This document shows, piece after piece, positions 24,601 through 37,961 of a stretch of DNA of 64,000 nt. The stretch's first letter is position 1, and each line of letters begins with the position of its first letter. The notes beneath the pieces are model-generated. The model was not told the origin of the DNA. It saw only the letters and a program-made list of their open reading frames with translations, and made no database searches. A program made the translations under genes and the position numbers. Source of the stretch: Archilochus colubris (Eukaryota; Chordata; Aves; Apodiformes; Trochilidae); NCBI GenBank assembly GCA_023079485.1, contig CM041085.1, positions 90,965,115 to 91,029,114 on the forward strand. The letters run 5' to 3'.

Positions 24601-27600
24601 ATCAGGCTGCCCGAGAACATGACAGCAGAAAATGGATCCCTCCTGAGAACACCATGCAGGCAGATTGGAACACTGCTGATAGACCCAAACTCCTGCATGC
24701 TGTTTCTCATTTGAGAGTGGTACCTCCTTGAGAGCACCTAGACTTCAGGTAGGGTCTGGATTTCTGAAAAACAGGAGCTCTAAATCAGTCTACATTTATA
24801 TTGCTTAAAAGGGACAGCTGCAGAACATTGTTCTTCTGGCTCCTTGGCAAGTGGCCCATAATTAACATTAGCTGAAAAGTGTTTACTTCTCTGTGAAGGA
24901 CAAATTTGTGTACACAATGTAATCAATTTTCTAACAAAGTACAACAAAAACAGTAACAAAACCTATGCAAAAACTCACTCTCATCAGGTTTTATGTACAA
25001 AATTTAGTTTCATTGGATGTTTTATCTGGGTTCCACTTTTTATTCCTAGCATCCCTTGCTCTTAGAATTTTTCTAAAGTATGGATCAAAATTTATAGGTT
25101 AAGAGACTTGAAAATTCATTGTGGTTATATCTTATTTTGAATTCCCAGACAAGCAAGCATGCTTCATACCAGACAACTGATGACCTATGCATTCAAGTAG
25201 AAGGAATTAATGATGAACCACCCTGTTGTATATTAGAACTAAATCTGTCTTTTGGCTTTTAAAAACAATAATTCAAAACATTTTAAAAAATTAATTTTCA
25301 TATAAAGATGCATTTTAAAAGCAACTACAGATAATAACTTTTGCAAAAAGTGCAAAAGCTGTCATGGAAACTTCCCTCATCCTCATACTTTCTGACACAG
25401 AGTCAGTACAAGCAGGTCCATGCCTTCCAAACCTCTGGGATGCTTTTTCATAAAGTAATTATGCAATGGCAATCTTTTATTACTATGTAAATGGATGTGT
25501 TCAGTAACTGAATCCAACGTACAGAATAGCTAACTGAATACATAATAACCTTTAAAAGTGAAGTGGGCTGAAGCCTAGCTTATCTTTCCTGACATGTTTT
25601 GCAGTGGGCCAAAGCTCATATAGTTATTCAATTTTTAATGGAAAATATTTCAAAATACATATTGATTTCACTTGTAACTGTGGAACTTCAGTTTAACAAT
25701 CTACAGAAAGTAGGGGCCGGAGGCTTTATACTTTTTGACTATTAAATAGGCTTATTCTTTCTTATTTTTCTAACTAAAGAACTGAACCTATAATGAGCAC
25801 TTAGAACTTTGTAAGTGCAGGCAATGAAGACGTATTTTTCTCTCTATACAGACACTATAAATTTTTAATCTGTTAAATTCAATATATATTTCAAACCTTG
25901 GCCTAAAAATATTAATGGAATGCTCTAATCATGGAGAGCATTTATCTGAGATAATCTATAATATGTTAAAATACAGGTTAATACTAAAACCTTGAACTTA
26001 GGCAATTCGTTTATCTCCCTATATTAATCAGTTCATATGTTGATGTATAACCAAAATTATCAGTGGTTACAAGATATTAATCTGTCTTTCCAATCAGATA
26101 TGGATATCTTCAAGTTGTGGGTTTATTTTTAATCCTAGATGGATGCCAAAGGTTGAAACAGCTACAGTTCTGAGGCACTGTCCCTTGCTCAATAAACTGT
26201 GAAAGATTTAGTCTCATATTGCATTGCATTAAGTGCCTTGTCTCCTTTCCTCTCCCATGAAGTAGTACCTCTCTCCATCTAGATGTGTTTCTTCTTATCC
26301 TCCCAACTGAGTACATTCAAAGGCCAAATTCATTACCTATTCATTTGAAGCTCAGTACATTCCATTTATCAGACATGCTTTACATTTTTCTGTTTCTGTA
26401 ATTTACTTCATAGTTAACTTATTTGAAGTTATTTCTTTCCTGCACTCTTACCATTACCTTTGATAATTTTTTCTGTACGTAAGTCATGAAAGTAAAATGA
26501 CTACTTCAACCTAACAGTACATGTGTCTTTGAAACATAAAAAAAAAAAAAATAAGATGGGGGAAATGCATCACTAACTCACTGTGACATACTTTTGTTTT
26601 GTCACATTTTTGTTCTTGATCTTTCTGCATTTCTAGATTTTATCTCTAAAACGGTAAAAGTAATAATGAAACATATTCCATGCGTGAATGTATATATTCA
26701 ATATTATAATATAAGACATTCTCTTTCAACATTTTGCAGCCACTATTGAAGGCCTGTCTCTCAAGCTTTCACTGCTAAAGCTAGCTTGCATTAAACACAA
26801 ATGGCTATACTTACAAAGAGGAAACACCAGTCTGCTGGGTGCAACATACCAAAATACAAAACTGCCCTTTGGCCCTCTGGAGCTCTGCAGGATAACCTCT
26901 TTCCTCCAGTCTTGTTTTCTACTACAGCAAATTTCAGCACTCCCCCAAGTCCCAGTAAATTCTGAAGAAACCCTTGTGCATTCCAAGGTAACTGCCTACA
27001 AACAACAGCAAGCTCCTTCCTCTGCTCCAGGGTGCCTGCTTCCCTCATTACCCATCACACCTACATCTCTAGTGACATCCTCTTCCAATGTATCCTAAAT
27101 GTCCCCTTGTTCAGGCTTTGCCTGGAAATGAAGAGTGCCTCCTCCAGACAGAGGGCTTGACCGAAAGAGTAGGCAGCTGCCAGAATAGTTGGTTGCTCTT
27201 CTCTGCTTCAGAGCCAAGGCTTTTTTCACCTACAAAATACCATCACATTAATCTATGCATGAACATGATGAGCATAAACACACCCATATGTTCTGCCAGT
27301 CCTCCTCCACCAGGTTTGTAAAGTCTTCTGCATAAAGGGAACTGCTAGGTTCAAAGTTGTTCTTTACAGGACTCTGTCCACAGGTAATTTTGTCCTTGTG
27401 CTGCAGCCTAGAGAGCCTGCCATTTTAAACCTAATTTGCTTGGTTTAGTCCTACATGTTCATTACTCTAAAAATGAAAGGTTTTTGAAGCACTGATTTCT
27501 TAGCCAGACCCCATAAATTCTAGGACAATTCCCCAAAGACTAGCTTACCAAATAAAAATAAATTGTTCTGTCATAAATGTTAGGAAAAAACGATTGCTTA

Positions 27601-30600
27601 GCAGAATATCTCCTTGTTATAATGAAAAATATCTGCTGCATTATGGCTTGGATATTTTTTTGCCATCTGAATGATAAAGGCTCAGGAGACTGATTTCTTC
27701 ATGTACACCTAGAAGGTCATTCTATGAACTGAAAGTTGTGAGGATTGGACAGGCTAGAACTGTGTCAGATTTTGCTTACTGAAATTACCAAATAGATAAT
27801 GACCCAAAAGGAGTTTTGCAACTTTTTCAGAAATTACAAAAGAGTTGCACAAAATATTTGATACCTGTATCATGAAATATTTAGATAAATTTCTAAGAAA
27901 AAATTTGATGATGCTGAAGAAATCAGAGGCAGTGGTGGAGATAAATATTAAACCAGGTTTGGTTTATTAAAGAAAAGATGTCAGTCCAGGACCTCCAGAG
28001 ACTGTAGAGATGATAAACAGTGGTTGATTCAACAGCATCTGAATCATAAGATAGTATAAAAAAGAGAAGGGTGTGACAAACACTGGTGATTTGGAGATGG
28101 GATTGGGTAGTTGGATGTATGAGGGAGAAAGAATCTGTAAACAAGTCATAGGCTACAACATGACTAAAATATATTTGTACATTTATCATTGAAATAAAAC
28201 ACTGGAGAAAAGGATGTCATTCTGTACAGTGTGGTCAGAGCAAAATGACCTGAAAAATACCAACATACTTGATGAAATAAAGCAACTGGTGTCTGGAACC
28301 TGCCTAGAAAGTTTACTGAACATCAACAAAATTTTCTGTGAAACATATTAAACTGCAGAAGTGGAAGAAGAGCTAAAAGGATTGGAAAGCTCAGTGGCAT
28401 ACTCATCCTGAAAAAAAAGTTTAGAAAGCAGAATCTGTATTATATGTTGGTATAAAGACATAAGTTTTCACTTCATATGTTGTAGCATAATGCTGGACCA
28501 ATTTGACCTCATTTCACATGAGCCAGCTCAGGTATTGAAAACTGTAAATGCTATGCTGTGCTGCAGTATTTACACTGCTAAGTCAATTAGAGTTTCTTGG
28601 TTCCATGGCTAGCTTCCTTTTAATGAGTTTGCTTGCTACTTGCTTATCAAGGCAATCTAGTTCACTGAAAGCTATTTCCAATATCGATGCAGTCTTTAAA
28701 AGGTACATGGATTCCGATGCCACATTAATGTAAGACTGAAACAAATGTTTCTGGAGGTATAACATCAGATTCCTATCTGCTTAGGAAAAGGTTACTGAAC
28801 AAATTCTACTGAGTTAGCTAAAATAAGGAATTAAAAAAAAAAATAAAAATCTGAAGAACGGGTGTGAGGGCATGATCAAATATATACACCAAAATAAATG
28901 ATTGTCCTTGTTAAAAGTTGGGAATCACACAGGAAACTCTGTAGCTCATTTGCATTCTTCTGAAGGTCTTTCCTGAGAGCAAATGTTTTTTGTCTAGATT
29001 CCAGTTCCTACCACCAACCCCCATAGCACAGGTGAATTTCAAGTAATTTCAGCTTCTTTGGTGTAGTCTCACCTCTGCCTGAAGTAACTGTGGAGTAAAT
29101 TTGAAATGCACAGTTCAGAATGTCTCTTTGCCAGGACCAGACACCACTGGCATTTAAGGCAGAGCTTCACTCTTTCCCACAGGAAAAAGCAAAAGAAGAG
29201 AAAATACTAGTAAGGCCACAAATGTCATCCTGCTGACTGTTCTTGCCCCTTAACTTCACATCAGAACTTGGGAAGAGAACCCCTCCTTCCTTATCCCTAG
29301 GCCCCTGTTCTGTAGAGTAGCTCTGCTAAGTGAACCTTATTTTATATGTAATAGAACAATTTCTTCTTTAATTCACAATACCAATTGTGTATTTGTAGAT
29401 ATATGTTGTTTTTCAAAGGCTTTTCAAAGGTTGTTCTGATTCACTTTTAGGACCCTTTTATATTCACTCCCTAGTGAGTTAAAGCATTTTTTTACTTAGC
29501 TGTTAAAGACACTTTTCTTCAGATTGAAGGAAAAAAATACTATATTTCAATTGCCATTAAGAGCCTTACAGTGTTTTACCTTTAAAGTAATACAAAATTA
29601 AAACTAAACTATTTTCCTTAGTAGTGGGAAATCTATGCTGCTACAGCAAAAATTGACTTTGTTACTGCAACTCAATTTTGACTCGTAATGAAATTCTTTA
29701 CTACTAATGAAACTGGCATCTTCTGAAAAAATCTTTTAAGATTTTTTTTCCATGGCAAATGTTTGGAACTGCCTTCATGACAAGGTTTATTATATTGATG
29801 ACAAGGAAAAGTAAATATAAGAAAAGATCAACGTGAATTTCACCTATTGCCTCCAGTATTTCCAGAAGAGATCAGTTCATTGATTATTTCAGAAGTAACT
29901 GTCTCATTCGCTCACTTCAAGGTCTCTTTGCTAGGAATGTACCCAGACAAGGTACCTATTTGATAAAGACAGGAAGAGTACATATTCAGCATAATATATT
30001 TTAATGACTTTCTCCCCAGCAAGAAGTTAGTGCTCCATAAAATGTATGATCCTAATCTTCTTCAATGCAAAATAAAATATGCTAATTAAATAACTACTTA
30101 GGATGTAGTCAATCATTCTAGCAGGGGAGAAGTCTTACTTGTGATGTCCAACATGGCAAAATTCAGTCTAAATATCTAAAATTCAGGAAAGACAAAGGCA
30201 ACAGAAAAACAGATCTTATAATTGAAATTGTCAGAGGTACTGATTTCTGTCATACAAAATGTATACGATTCATAAAATAATTAGTCTGTAATTTTTTATT
30301 CTTTCCTACAACACAACACATAGTAGCACAGAATTTTATTATTAGGCAGCCATGGGAACAGTAGGAATTATATTATTTCAGGCACAGCCACCTCATGCAC
30401 AAACGAGTTCTAAGACCTTGGGAAAATTCCATCCTTAGCCACAATTTCTTGATACATTAAAAAGCAATTTGAAAATGAAAGGGGAAAAAAAAGCAGCTAA
30501 CTTAAATTCAGATAATAGCTCTGATTACATTCCTAGAATCAAATGAACAGATCTTCCAAACACACCTCAGAATGTAATTCAGGTTTCAATTACTGCAAAA

Positions 30601-31311
30601 ATTAGTGTCTTCAAGACAAGTCTCTAGCAAAGGAAAGGAAGTTAAAGTGTTAACTTAGCTGTAATGAGTTGCATGTTCTGGTTCAGCTACAGTTGTATTT
30701 GAATGTCTCTAATGAAATCTCAGCCTTCAAACATATCTGCAATTGTGCATTCAACCTTTGCAGCTCTTTCCAGGTGCACCAGAATCTCCATAGACATGGT
30801 TCAAGTAAAACTAGGAAGTGTACTGCTTTATTGTCAGAATAAATAAAAAAGCAGATAGTCAGGCAATATAGAAAGATAATAACACTTAGCTCTGTACATT
30901 AGGTACTTTCAAGTTACATTTATAAAAGTCTTTACTTAAGTATACTCTGGGCCACAAAACATGTTTCCCCACAAAATTCAGAGTACAGGAAATAACTGAC
31001 ACCACTGGTTTAAATGCATCTTTCTGTGGAAAGACTGAGAGCATGGAGTTTCATTGTGCTCCTGATATTGTGCCCTAATTCTCATCCAGATATTGATAGG
31101 AAAGATGAAATTTATCCCATCTTATTCTGAAAATGAGGGGGTTAGTTAGCTAGTAAGCTAGGAAAGCTATCCAAAATGGATGAGATGAATCAATGGAAAG
31201 AAACATGGTTTTGAATCCATTGATGGTAATAGAACTCTACCATGCCTAGCTGAAACATGGCAAATGAATTAGTCACAATGAATCCCCACTGAGTGTTACA
31301 TGCCAGTCTCA
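18618..31311. other. Long non-coding stretch
   Basis: Across 12.7 kb I see no supportable gene, CR1 copy or LTR. GC-richer patches at about 22660-22960 and 26860-27220 contain overlapping open frames of 60-98 codons on both strands. None has a recognisable domain, and overlapping frames on both strands are what GC-richer non-coding DNA produces. A short tandem unit (CTTTTCAAAGG, twice) lies at about 29410-29430. The stretch is a candidate for intron or intergenic DNA. Confidence 0.5.
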
Positions 31312-31594
31312 AGTTAAAGGGCATGAAGTGATGAGGGCAAAGGTTTTAAGATGAAAGAAGGTAGATCTAGGTTAGATATCAGGAAGACATTCTTTATTGT
31401 GAGTGTGGTGAGACACTGGCACAGGTTTCCCAGAGAAGCTATGAGTGCCCCCTCCCTGGAAGTGTTCAAGGCCAGGTTGGATGGGGCCTTGAGCAACCTG
31501 GACTGGTGGGAGGAGTCCCAGCCCATGGCAGAAGAGTTAGAACTAGGTGATCTTTAAGGTCCCTTCCATCTCAAACCATTCTATGATTCTATGA
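31312..31594 (+). mobile_element. CR1 LINE 3' end, 5'-truncated
   Basis: Plus-strand copy ending in CCATTCTATGATTCTATGA, the CR1 3' octamer tail, preceded by the conserved GGTCCCTTCCATCTC block. Upstream is the last part of ORF2, open from 31351 to 31557 (68 codons), with the block RLDIRKTFFIVSVVRHW and then LEVFKARLDGAL. Only about 280 bp remain, a typical severe 5' truncation. It differs from the 17719-18617 copy in the final block and 3' UTR and so probably comes from a different CR1 subfamily. Confidence 0.93.
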
Positions 31595-31800
31595 AAAGTT
31601 TGGATTGTAGTACCTTTAACTGATACTTCAACCAAAGTCAATCTCAGTATCATGCTACTGCCATTGCAGTAGAATAACATCAGGGTACTGACTAATAGCT
31701 GTTAGCTAGCCTCAGTCAGCTGAATCCCTTTCCACTCTCTGTCTGCCAAATTTCTTTGAAAAATTCACAAAATCTTTAATAATCATAATCAAAATAAACT

Positions 31801-32100
31801 GAAAAGTAAAAAGTAAAAAAAACCCAACAAAACCAACCAACCCAAAAACACCAAAAACAAACAAACAAAAAGCCTGACAAACAACAACAACAAAACCCTA
31901 AGCAAAACAAACAAACAAACGAACAAAAAACACCACACAAACAAGAGTCCAAAGAGAAATAAGGAAAAATCAGGAAAGAATAGAGAGGTGAATGGGGGAG
32001 AGTGAGAGCTAGGCAAAGAATAGAGGTGAAACAGGGGGAAAATAGAAAGAAATGGAAGATAAAAGCAGAAAGGAGCAGGAAAGAGATGAGAAAGAAGATG
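31801..32100 (+). repeat. T-depleted simple-sequence tract: A/C half then A/G half
   Basis: By hand count only about 19 T occur in these 300 bases. The first half (to about 31945) is mainly A and C with CAAA and ACAA units. The second half is mainly A and G with GAAA, GGAAA and GAGAG units. Low-complexity open frames on the minus strand (31789-32016) merely translate it. The abrupt change from A/C to A/G suggests two adjoining slippage-prone tracts rather than one microsatellite. Confidence 0.75.
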
Positions 32101-33800
32101 CAGCTACTCCATTTACTATTATTAATCCAATTGATTTAAAGCTATAAAGAATTATATGAAATCTATACTGTGTAGTAGTCCTACTCACTGATAATGCAGC
32201 CTTGCTCTTGCAAATTTTTAAGGGTAAAGCCCAATATGATTGCTCAAAGCTAAATAAATTCAGTTTGTCCATGGGAAAACATCAAAACAAAGGCATTTGT
32301 CTAATTATGTATGTAAAGCAAGTTAAATTTTGCAAAAGGATGTCAAAAAGATATACTTCAACAGCCAGCTGTAATAGAACATGAAAATATTATAATAGTA
32401 GCAAAATGAGTCAAGAGGAGAGTTCCCATTTGAGTTCCTATTGTCTACACTATTTCTATCAAATCAGTTTCCTAGATAGCTGAAATAAATTTCATGCCAG
32501 CATGGGATCCCTAGGGACTGCAATTTGAACAGAAGAAATCCTGATATTTTAGTCTGAATGAAATGGGGCAATATTTATTTAATTCAAAGGCCTTTTAGTT
32601 GTTTGCTGTTTCTTAGTCTTAACCTATTACAGATACTTTAAGAAATAGAAAGTACTGTGAAAAGTGATCAACTTGTAAACTATTTGCTGAAGAATAACAC
32701 AGAATGGGCCTGTTGACTGTATGCTATTTCTGTACTTCGTGCCCGAAATGATATAAGAAGGCAGTTTATAGCTAAACAAGGTATGTCCTTCTTACCATTC
32801 ATATGCTGCCATAATCCAATTTGCTGGGCTAAAATCCATTTTACAGGGAGACAAAGAATATATAGGTTGATACAATGATAGTGCATAAAACCTTCTAATA
32901 CACAATATATTGCTCAAATCTAGTTGCCATTTCAAGTTTATTGCTTACTCCTGCATTTGCTGTATATGACACTATGCAAATTCAAAAGAAGTTTATTTCA
33001 CAATGTTTGTGAGAAGTAAGATCTAGAATAGGAATTGAGACAAATTAAGTATATTTTAAAAAGTGATCAGTTCAGGATCAAGAATTATAATTACATACAG
33101 TACTGAAATAATAGGGATTTCTAATCCTTGAAATATGGCTCACCTGGTGTGTGCTAATTGTGAACAAGGACAGTCAAGATATTTTGTTACATATCAGATA
33201 CTGGTATTTAAATATTTGGGTAATTTGTATAATCTTTTTTCCTATTTAGGCTTTCCAGAACACACAGCTCCACAGCACTTTTAACATAAAAATAAGTTTC
33301 CATGTTGGAAGAAACTTCTTCAATACACTGTCAGTATTATAGTTCTGGGAAAGCAGAGAAGTGCATATTCTGGCATACTTCACAGTGCAAAGGAATTATT
33401 CACTGTAAATTTTGAGGATTGTCAGCTTCTTCTTAAGTATGTCTAGCTGTACTTTCACTGCATAGAAAATTCACATGGCCATGTCTAAATGGAGAAGAAA
33501 CTCCTTTGCTTTTGATACCACAGATCTGTGACAATTTACCAGAAACCCAGGACTCTGCTTGCATGGGTCTGAGTACCAGCAACTTGAGGCTGCAAACCTT
33601 GGGTTGTTTAAATGTGCAGGTGCTTTCAGCTGGAAGATGAAGGATCTGGAGCTAACTACTGGGCTGATTAAGTGGCTATGGTCAGCAAGAGGAGATGTAT
33701 ACAGTGTGTAAATATATATGTATGTATGTACCTATTCACCTAGCAGACTTCAACCCTGACCAGCTGGAGGAGAGGAAACAGGACTAGGAAATCTATGCTG
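32101..33800. other. Non-coding stretch
   Basis: No gene or mobile element seen. A short TATG/TGTA patch at about 33705-33732 leads towards the AT-rich repeat that follows. Confidence 0.5.
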
Positions 33801-33921
33801 CTATATATATATAAATAAAAATGAGTTTATATATAAAATTATAAAATGAATTTATATATATATATTTATATATAAATATATATATATATTTATATATATT
33901 TATATTAAAGACCTATATATT
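33801..33921. repeat. AT-rich, self-complementary microsatellite
   Basis: About 120 bp made almost only of TA, TATA and TTTATA units, with runs such as TTATATATATATATTTATA that are their own reverse complement. Such sequence can extrude hairpins or cruciforms and is length-unstable. It is followed at about 33950-34015 by a GT-rich patch. Confidence 0.8.
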
Positions 33922-34082
33922 TACATGGGTTCTGGTGAGTCACTGTTTTCTGTCTGTGCTGACCTGTATGTCTGACTCTGTGTGCGCACTTGTGTGAACC
34001 TGTGTGTGTGAATGCCTATCAGGAATGTTCACTCAGCCTTGCTGCTGGCTGAACCTGGGCACAGGGAGCCATGGCACCCCCC

Positions 34083-34400
34083 AGAATAACAGAACTGTCA
34101 TAACTGGAAAAGACCTCTAACATCACCTACCAAAAAAAATTTTAAAAATATCACCATCCCCCTAGAGCATGTCCTGAAGTGCCTCATCTACACTGTTTCT
34201 AACTCCAGGAATGGTAACTTTACCATCTCCCAGGGCAGCCCATTCTAACGCATAAATATTCTGAGTAAAGAAATTCTTCCTAATACCAAGTCTAAACCTC
34301 CCCTGGTGCAGCTTCAGGCCATTTCATCCTAAATGCACAACTATAGGCCTAGTGGGTCGACCAACCACTGTGCTGCTGGAGCTGTCTTCTGCTGAACTCC
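34083..34400 (-). mobile_element. Old CR1 LINE 3' end
   Basis: The plus strand begins AGAATAACAGAACTGTCATA, then ACTGGAAAAGACCTCT, a decayed version of the complement of the CR1 3' end. It continues through blocks matching the ORF2 terminus: CCCAGGGCAGCCCATTCTA at about 34228-34246 and AAGAAATTCTTCCTAATA at about 34268-34285. Frames are broken throughout, and the octamer tail is eroded. The right boundary is approximate. It is an ancient, dead, 5'-truncated insertion. Confidence 0.85.
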
Positions 34401-35984
34401 AGAGGGCATCTTTTAAATTTCTTATCATCTGAACACCAGGATAACAAACCAGCTCATCCTACACAGGATTGCATTAACCCCACTGACAGCAGGACAGATG
34501 GGTCATATCTTGAAGGACATCATCACAGTCATCTCACATAGACCTCTGAGTGATGACCACTTATAATGCCTAACAACCAGCTCTGAATTCAAGCTTTCAG
34601 AAGACTTATAAAATGCTCTAGATCACTTAAAACCTAGGATGTCTACTTCTCTATAAGATTCTGTTGTAACTTTTGTAAAGGAAAATAAGACTAATTCTTA
34701 ATTTACATATTTCTTTCAATTATTTTACTGAGGTAAAATTAGTATAACATGTTCTAAGCATGTTCTGTGCATTCATAATGATACCACAACTTAAAAAAAA
34801 TTATTGATACTTAAAACATCCATAAATTGGTTTTAGGTTTAGATTGTAGAGGGAAGAATATTGTAAGCACACTCTCAAAATAAGACAGTTATAAGCATGA
34901 GAACAGTATATTACTTACATTCTTGAGAAATGTGAATCTGATGTAGCTCAAAAGAAAAAGAACACAAGGAACTTAACAGAAATTTTATCTCAGTCGGTGA
35001 TTTCATATTTCTAACATTAAATCTAAGATGATTATGGTTCATTAGCTAAAATTGCTGTGGAGATGTTCATAGAAAGATTTATTGGGGAGGATTATTTTAG
35101 CTAGTGAGGAGAAAATTTTATTAGACTGTAAGTCCTTCTGTCTTCAAAAGCAGCATACTTTCTACTGACCAGGGGACAGATCAGATATCAAGCTAATAGC
35201 TTGCTTTTAGCTAAAACGCAGAAAAAAATACATATGTATTAACACATTATTTTCTTTATTGGAGAAATTGCAATCTAGTTCTGACAGGACAAAACACACA
35301 ATTAAACTTCATCTTGTCTTTTGTGAATCTTATTTGGTTTTTGTAAAGAAAAAACATAGAGGCTATTGGATACTAGCCTAATATTTTCTTAACAGATAGC
35401 CTTGACAGTCATTCATGGAACTGCAGTGAAAAGAGACTGAGCTTAGAAAACCACTCTAGGCTATAAATACGGAGTGATATTTTAAGTGCTGTGTTGAGTG
35501 ACTGTCCACTCAATGCTAAGGTCATGCATTAAACCACATCCCTGTCTACACAAGCACACCTCAGCACTTTTAATTTTTCTTATTTATAAATATCTCGTAT
35601 CTTATAACCTATATATTGTGGGCATTTATTGTGAATCAAATAGCATACAGCCTGCGTAACCACAACTATAGTAATTTGTCGTTTACCTCATTTGTATCCA
35701 AGACATTAATTCTTCATTCTCCATCAATTTAATTTCCTTTCTATTCCCCAGCTCCCAGTTCTGTTCCTTCCCAAGGTGCATCTCTCAGAAAACTGAGCTC
35801 ATAATGGGGACTTGACTTCACTCATCATCATCTTCCTCTTCACCTTCATAATCCACCTAGTTTGCTTCTTTTTTTCTTCAGATTTTTCCTGTTCTCAGAG
35901 CTATGCTTTCTACCCACTTGCCTGTCAAAGGTTCTCAGTGCTAGCCTTTTGCCACATGGATGTGCTAACACTTCCAGTTATTAC
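34401..35984. other. Non-coding stretch, with a possible acidic coding scrap
   Basis: No gene is supportable. On the minus strand near 35828-35875 a short acidic frame (VDYEGEEEDDDE) lies just downstream of the exon-like sequences at 35985-36471. It could be a further eroded exon of the same gene, but it is preceded by a stop and lacks good splice sites, so I do not call it. Confidence 0.35.
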
Positions 35985-36215
35985 CAGCTGAGAGTATCTA
36001 AAATGGAAATCAGCCCCTGAGTATATTTCCCATAACACAGAAGAACTGGTTGTGATTAGAATGGATTTCCCTTTGATAGTCTTCACAGGCACAAACTTCT
36101 CTTCATTCACTGTGTATGTTATCAGAGAGTCTGTTTCTCCAGTGTATTCTACTGGGGGTCTCACATCTAACATTTTTATGAGAAATTTAAACTGGAATGA
36201 GCCTATATCAATCCA
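35985..36215 (-). pseudogene. Exon-like segment B of an unidentified decayed gene
   Basis: On the minus strand 231 bp (77 codons) are open in one frame, starting WIDIGSFQFKFL and ending GADFHFRYSQL. The 5' side is a TTTTAG acceptor (AG at 36216-36217) and the 3' side a CAGCTG/GTAATA donor (GT within 35981-35984). The length is a multiple of three, and both borders fall in phase 0. Upstream, a 169-bp GT-AG intron (36216-36384) separates it from segment A, whose frame joins it exactly. The residue mix looks like ordinary folded protein with no low complexity. I do not recognise the family. The first ATG-started frame in it runs on past the donor to 35925. Chance is the main alternative, since one 77-codon frame alone is not significant. 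Confidence 0.42.
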
Positions 36216-36384
36216 CTAAAACCTGAGCCTATCTGTGAGGTCTGCTGACAATCTGGAACTTGGTTAGTTAAAGTTTAAGCTTACTTTTCCAATCAAGGGA
36301 ATTTATCCCCCTTATTGCCAATTTGTCCTCCAAGAATCATAAAATACTTGGACTGAAGAAGACTCATGCTCTTCCTTTTCTTAC

Positions 36385-36471
36385 CTTTTTGGCTTCTTCT
36401 TCTGTCTGGATACCAGAAACTGACCAGCATAACTTCCACTGGGGTGGAGATGTCCTGTCATTTTTGTATGG
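36385..36471 (-). pseudogene. Exon-like segment A of an unidentified decayed gene
   Basis: On the minus strand 87 bp (29 codons) read PYKNDRTSPPQWKLCWSV and end in TEEEAKK. They are bounded by a pyrimidine-rich acceptor (CTCCTGCCTTAG, with AG at 36472-36473) and a near-consensus donor (AAAAAG/GTAAGA, with GT at 36383-36384). Both borders are in phase 0, so the frame continues directly into segment B at 36215. These sites are the best splice signals I found in the region. The protein family is not recognised. Confidence 0.42.
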
Positions 36472-36745
36472 CTAAGGCAGGAGTAACTATGTTACTGGTC
36501 CTCCCAGGGAAAAATTTATAATCAGTCACTGTTGAAACACACCAGCCTGAAAAACAAGGATTGTGGTCTACTAGAAAAATGTCTTGCAGCATTCTGACTA
36601 AATATTAAACTTCCCTAAAAAACTGCAGAGAAAACCTTTTGCATTTTATTTTATATTTTAAATAAAATGAATAAGGAATTATATGTTAAATATGCACATT
36701 GCAGTGATCATCAGGACCAGATATACAGAAGTGATAATCAGATCA

Positions 36746-37132
36746 TTTCTCTTTCTTCAACCACTCTTCTACTATTTGTACTAATTTTCCCCTGGTTTTA
36801 GCATAGCTTGGCCATGTAGATTGATGTTCATTTGCACACCATGACTGAAGAATTCATATAATTTGAGTCTTTGCTTCATAGTTTACCCTGTCTAAAGAGA
36901 GAAGACCACGTTTATTCTGAGATACACCAGGTAGAATAGAGGAACAGATTTATTGCTGCCTTTTCCTGGCAAAGTGTCACTTCATATTCCACCGGCAGCA
37001 ATGCTCCATCCACCTGTGAGGACCATCCAGTGTAACTTCTGCCCTTGTGCTCAGGGCAGAAGAATCCTGCTCAGGATTTCATTGTCCTAACTCAATTGAG
37101 AACTGAATTTTTGAATTTATTAATACCACCTG
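36746..37132 (-). pseudogene. Frameshifted coding-like remnant upstream of segments A and B
   Basis: The minus strand reads as protein through three successive frames. From 37132 to 37025 there are 36 codons (starting QVVLINSKIQFSIELGQ) with one TGA at 37079-37081. A second frame (within 36915-37070) contains VDGALLPVEYEVTLCQEK. A third, 36949 to 36746, has 68 codons broken by one TGA and contains ANEHQSTWPSYAKTRGK, then LVQIVEEWLKKEK. The composition is protein-like, but the need for frame changes and stops means it is dead if it ever was coding. Choosing among frames inflates apparent coding potential, so confidence is limited. Confidence 0.33.
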
Positions 37133-37961
37133 TCTAGTTAGAGCACATTCACTATCTCCACTCACGTTCTCCACTTACATTTGTGGAGAAACTGTCATCT
37201 ATAATGTCTCCAACTCCAGTTTAGTTTTGTCTGGTTGTCAAGCTACACTCTTTCAGGCACTAATGATGGTAGCCAAAGCAACTTTTTTTATTAACTGCTG
37301 AAATTTGAAGAGCAGGTGGTTCTATTCCACCTACTCTTCTCCATAGTAACAATTCCAAAAGTAGGGATTTATTGGTGCTTTACCAATTTTTCAACTACTG
37401 GGCACAGAACTGCATTTTTAAAAAAAAAAATTACAGCTCCTATTCATTTGGTTGGATTTTAATTTTAACTCTCTCTCAGCAAAAATGATAGTTATTTGAC
37501 TAAAAAAGTGAAGTCAGGGCAGACCTATCTTAGATTATGACTGGCATAAAGAACAACCAACTGTGGTGACTCTGATGGGAGGTATTTCATGTTCTGAAGG
37601 AGTCTTTTTTAACAGAATAGTAATTAAGTTTGCACTCCTTGCTTCTCACTTCTTATTTATAGTCTCTTTTATTACTTGATGGCTGGGACATAGTAAAAGG
37701 ATTTAATTTAATACATAGGATTTCAAACCAGCTCTAAAAAGTACCTTCTCTTTTTCCATTTCTTTCCTCCTGACAGATATTTGAACAGTCATTCAAATTT
37801 GAAAACTGGTTCATTTTAACCTAGATACTCCTACTCATTGACTGCTGCTTGTAACTCCACTGCAATTAAAAGCACTGTTTTGTAAAGAGCTCCCTCCTAA
37901 GAAAGTAAAACCACTACCCTAATTGATTTTGTCAATGACACCAATGACAATTTATTTTTAC

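Noticed and set aside
36334..36370. AATCATAAAATACTTGGACTG, similar to the complement of a CR1 3' end
   Set aside because: No CR1 body follows. It also lies in the proposed intron between two exon-like segments, so a chance match is more likely.
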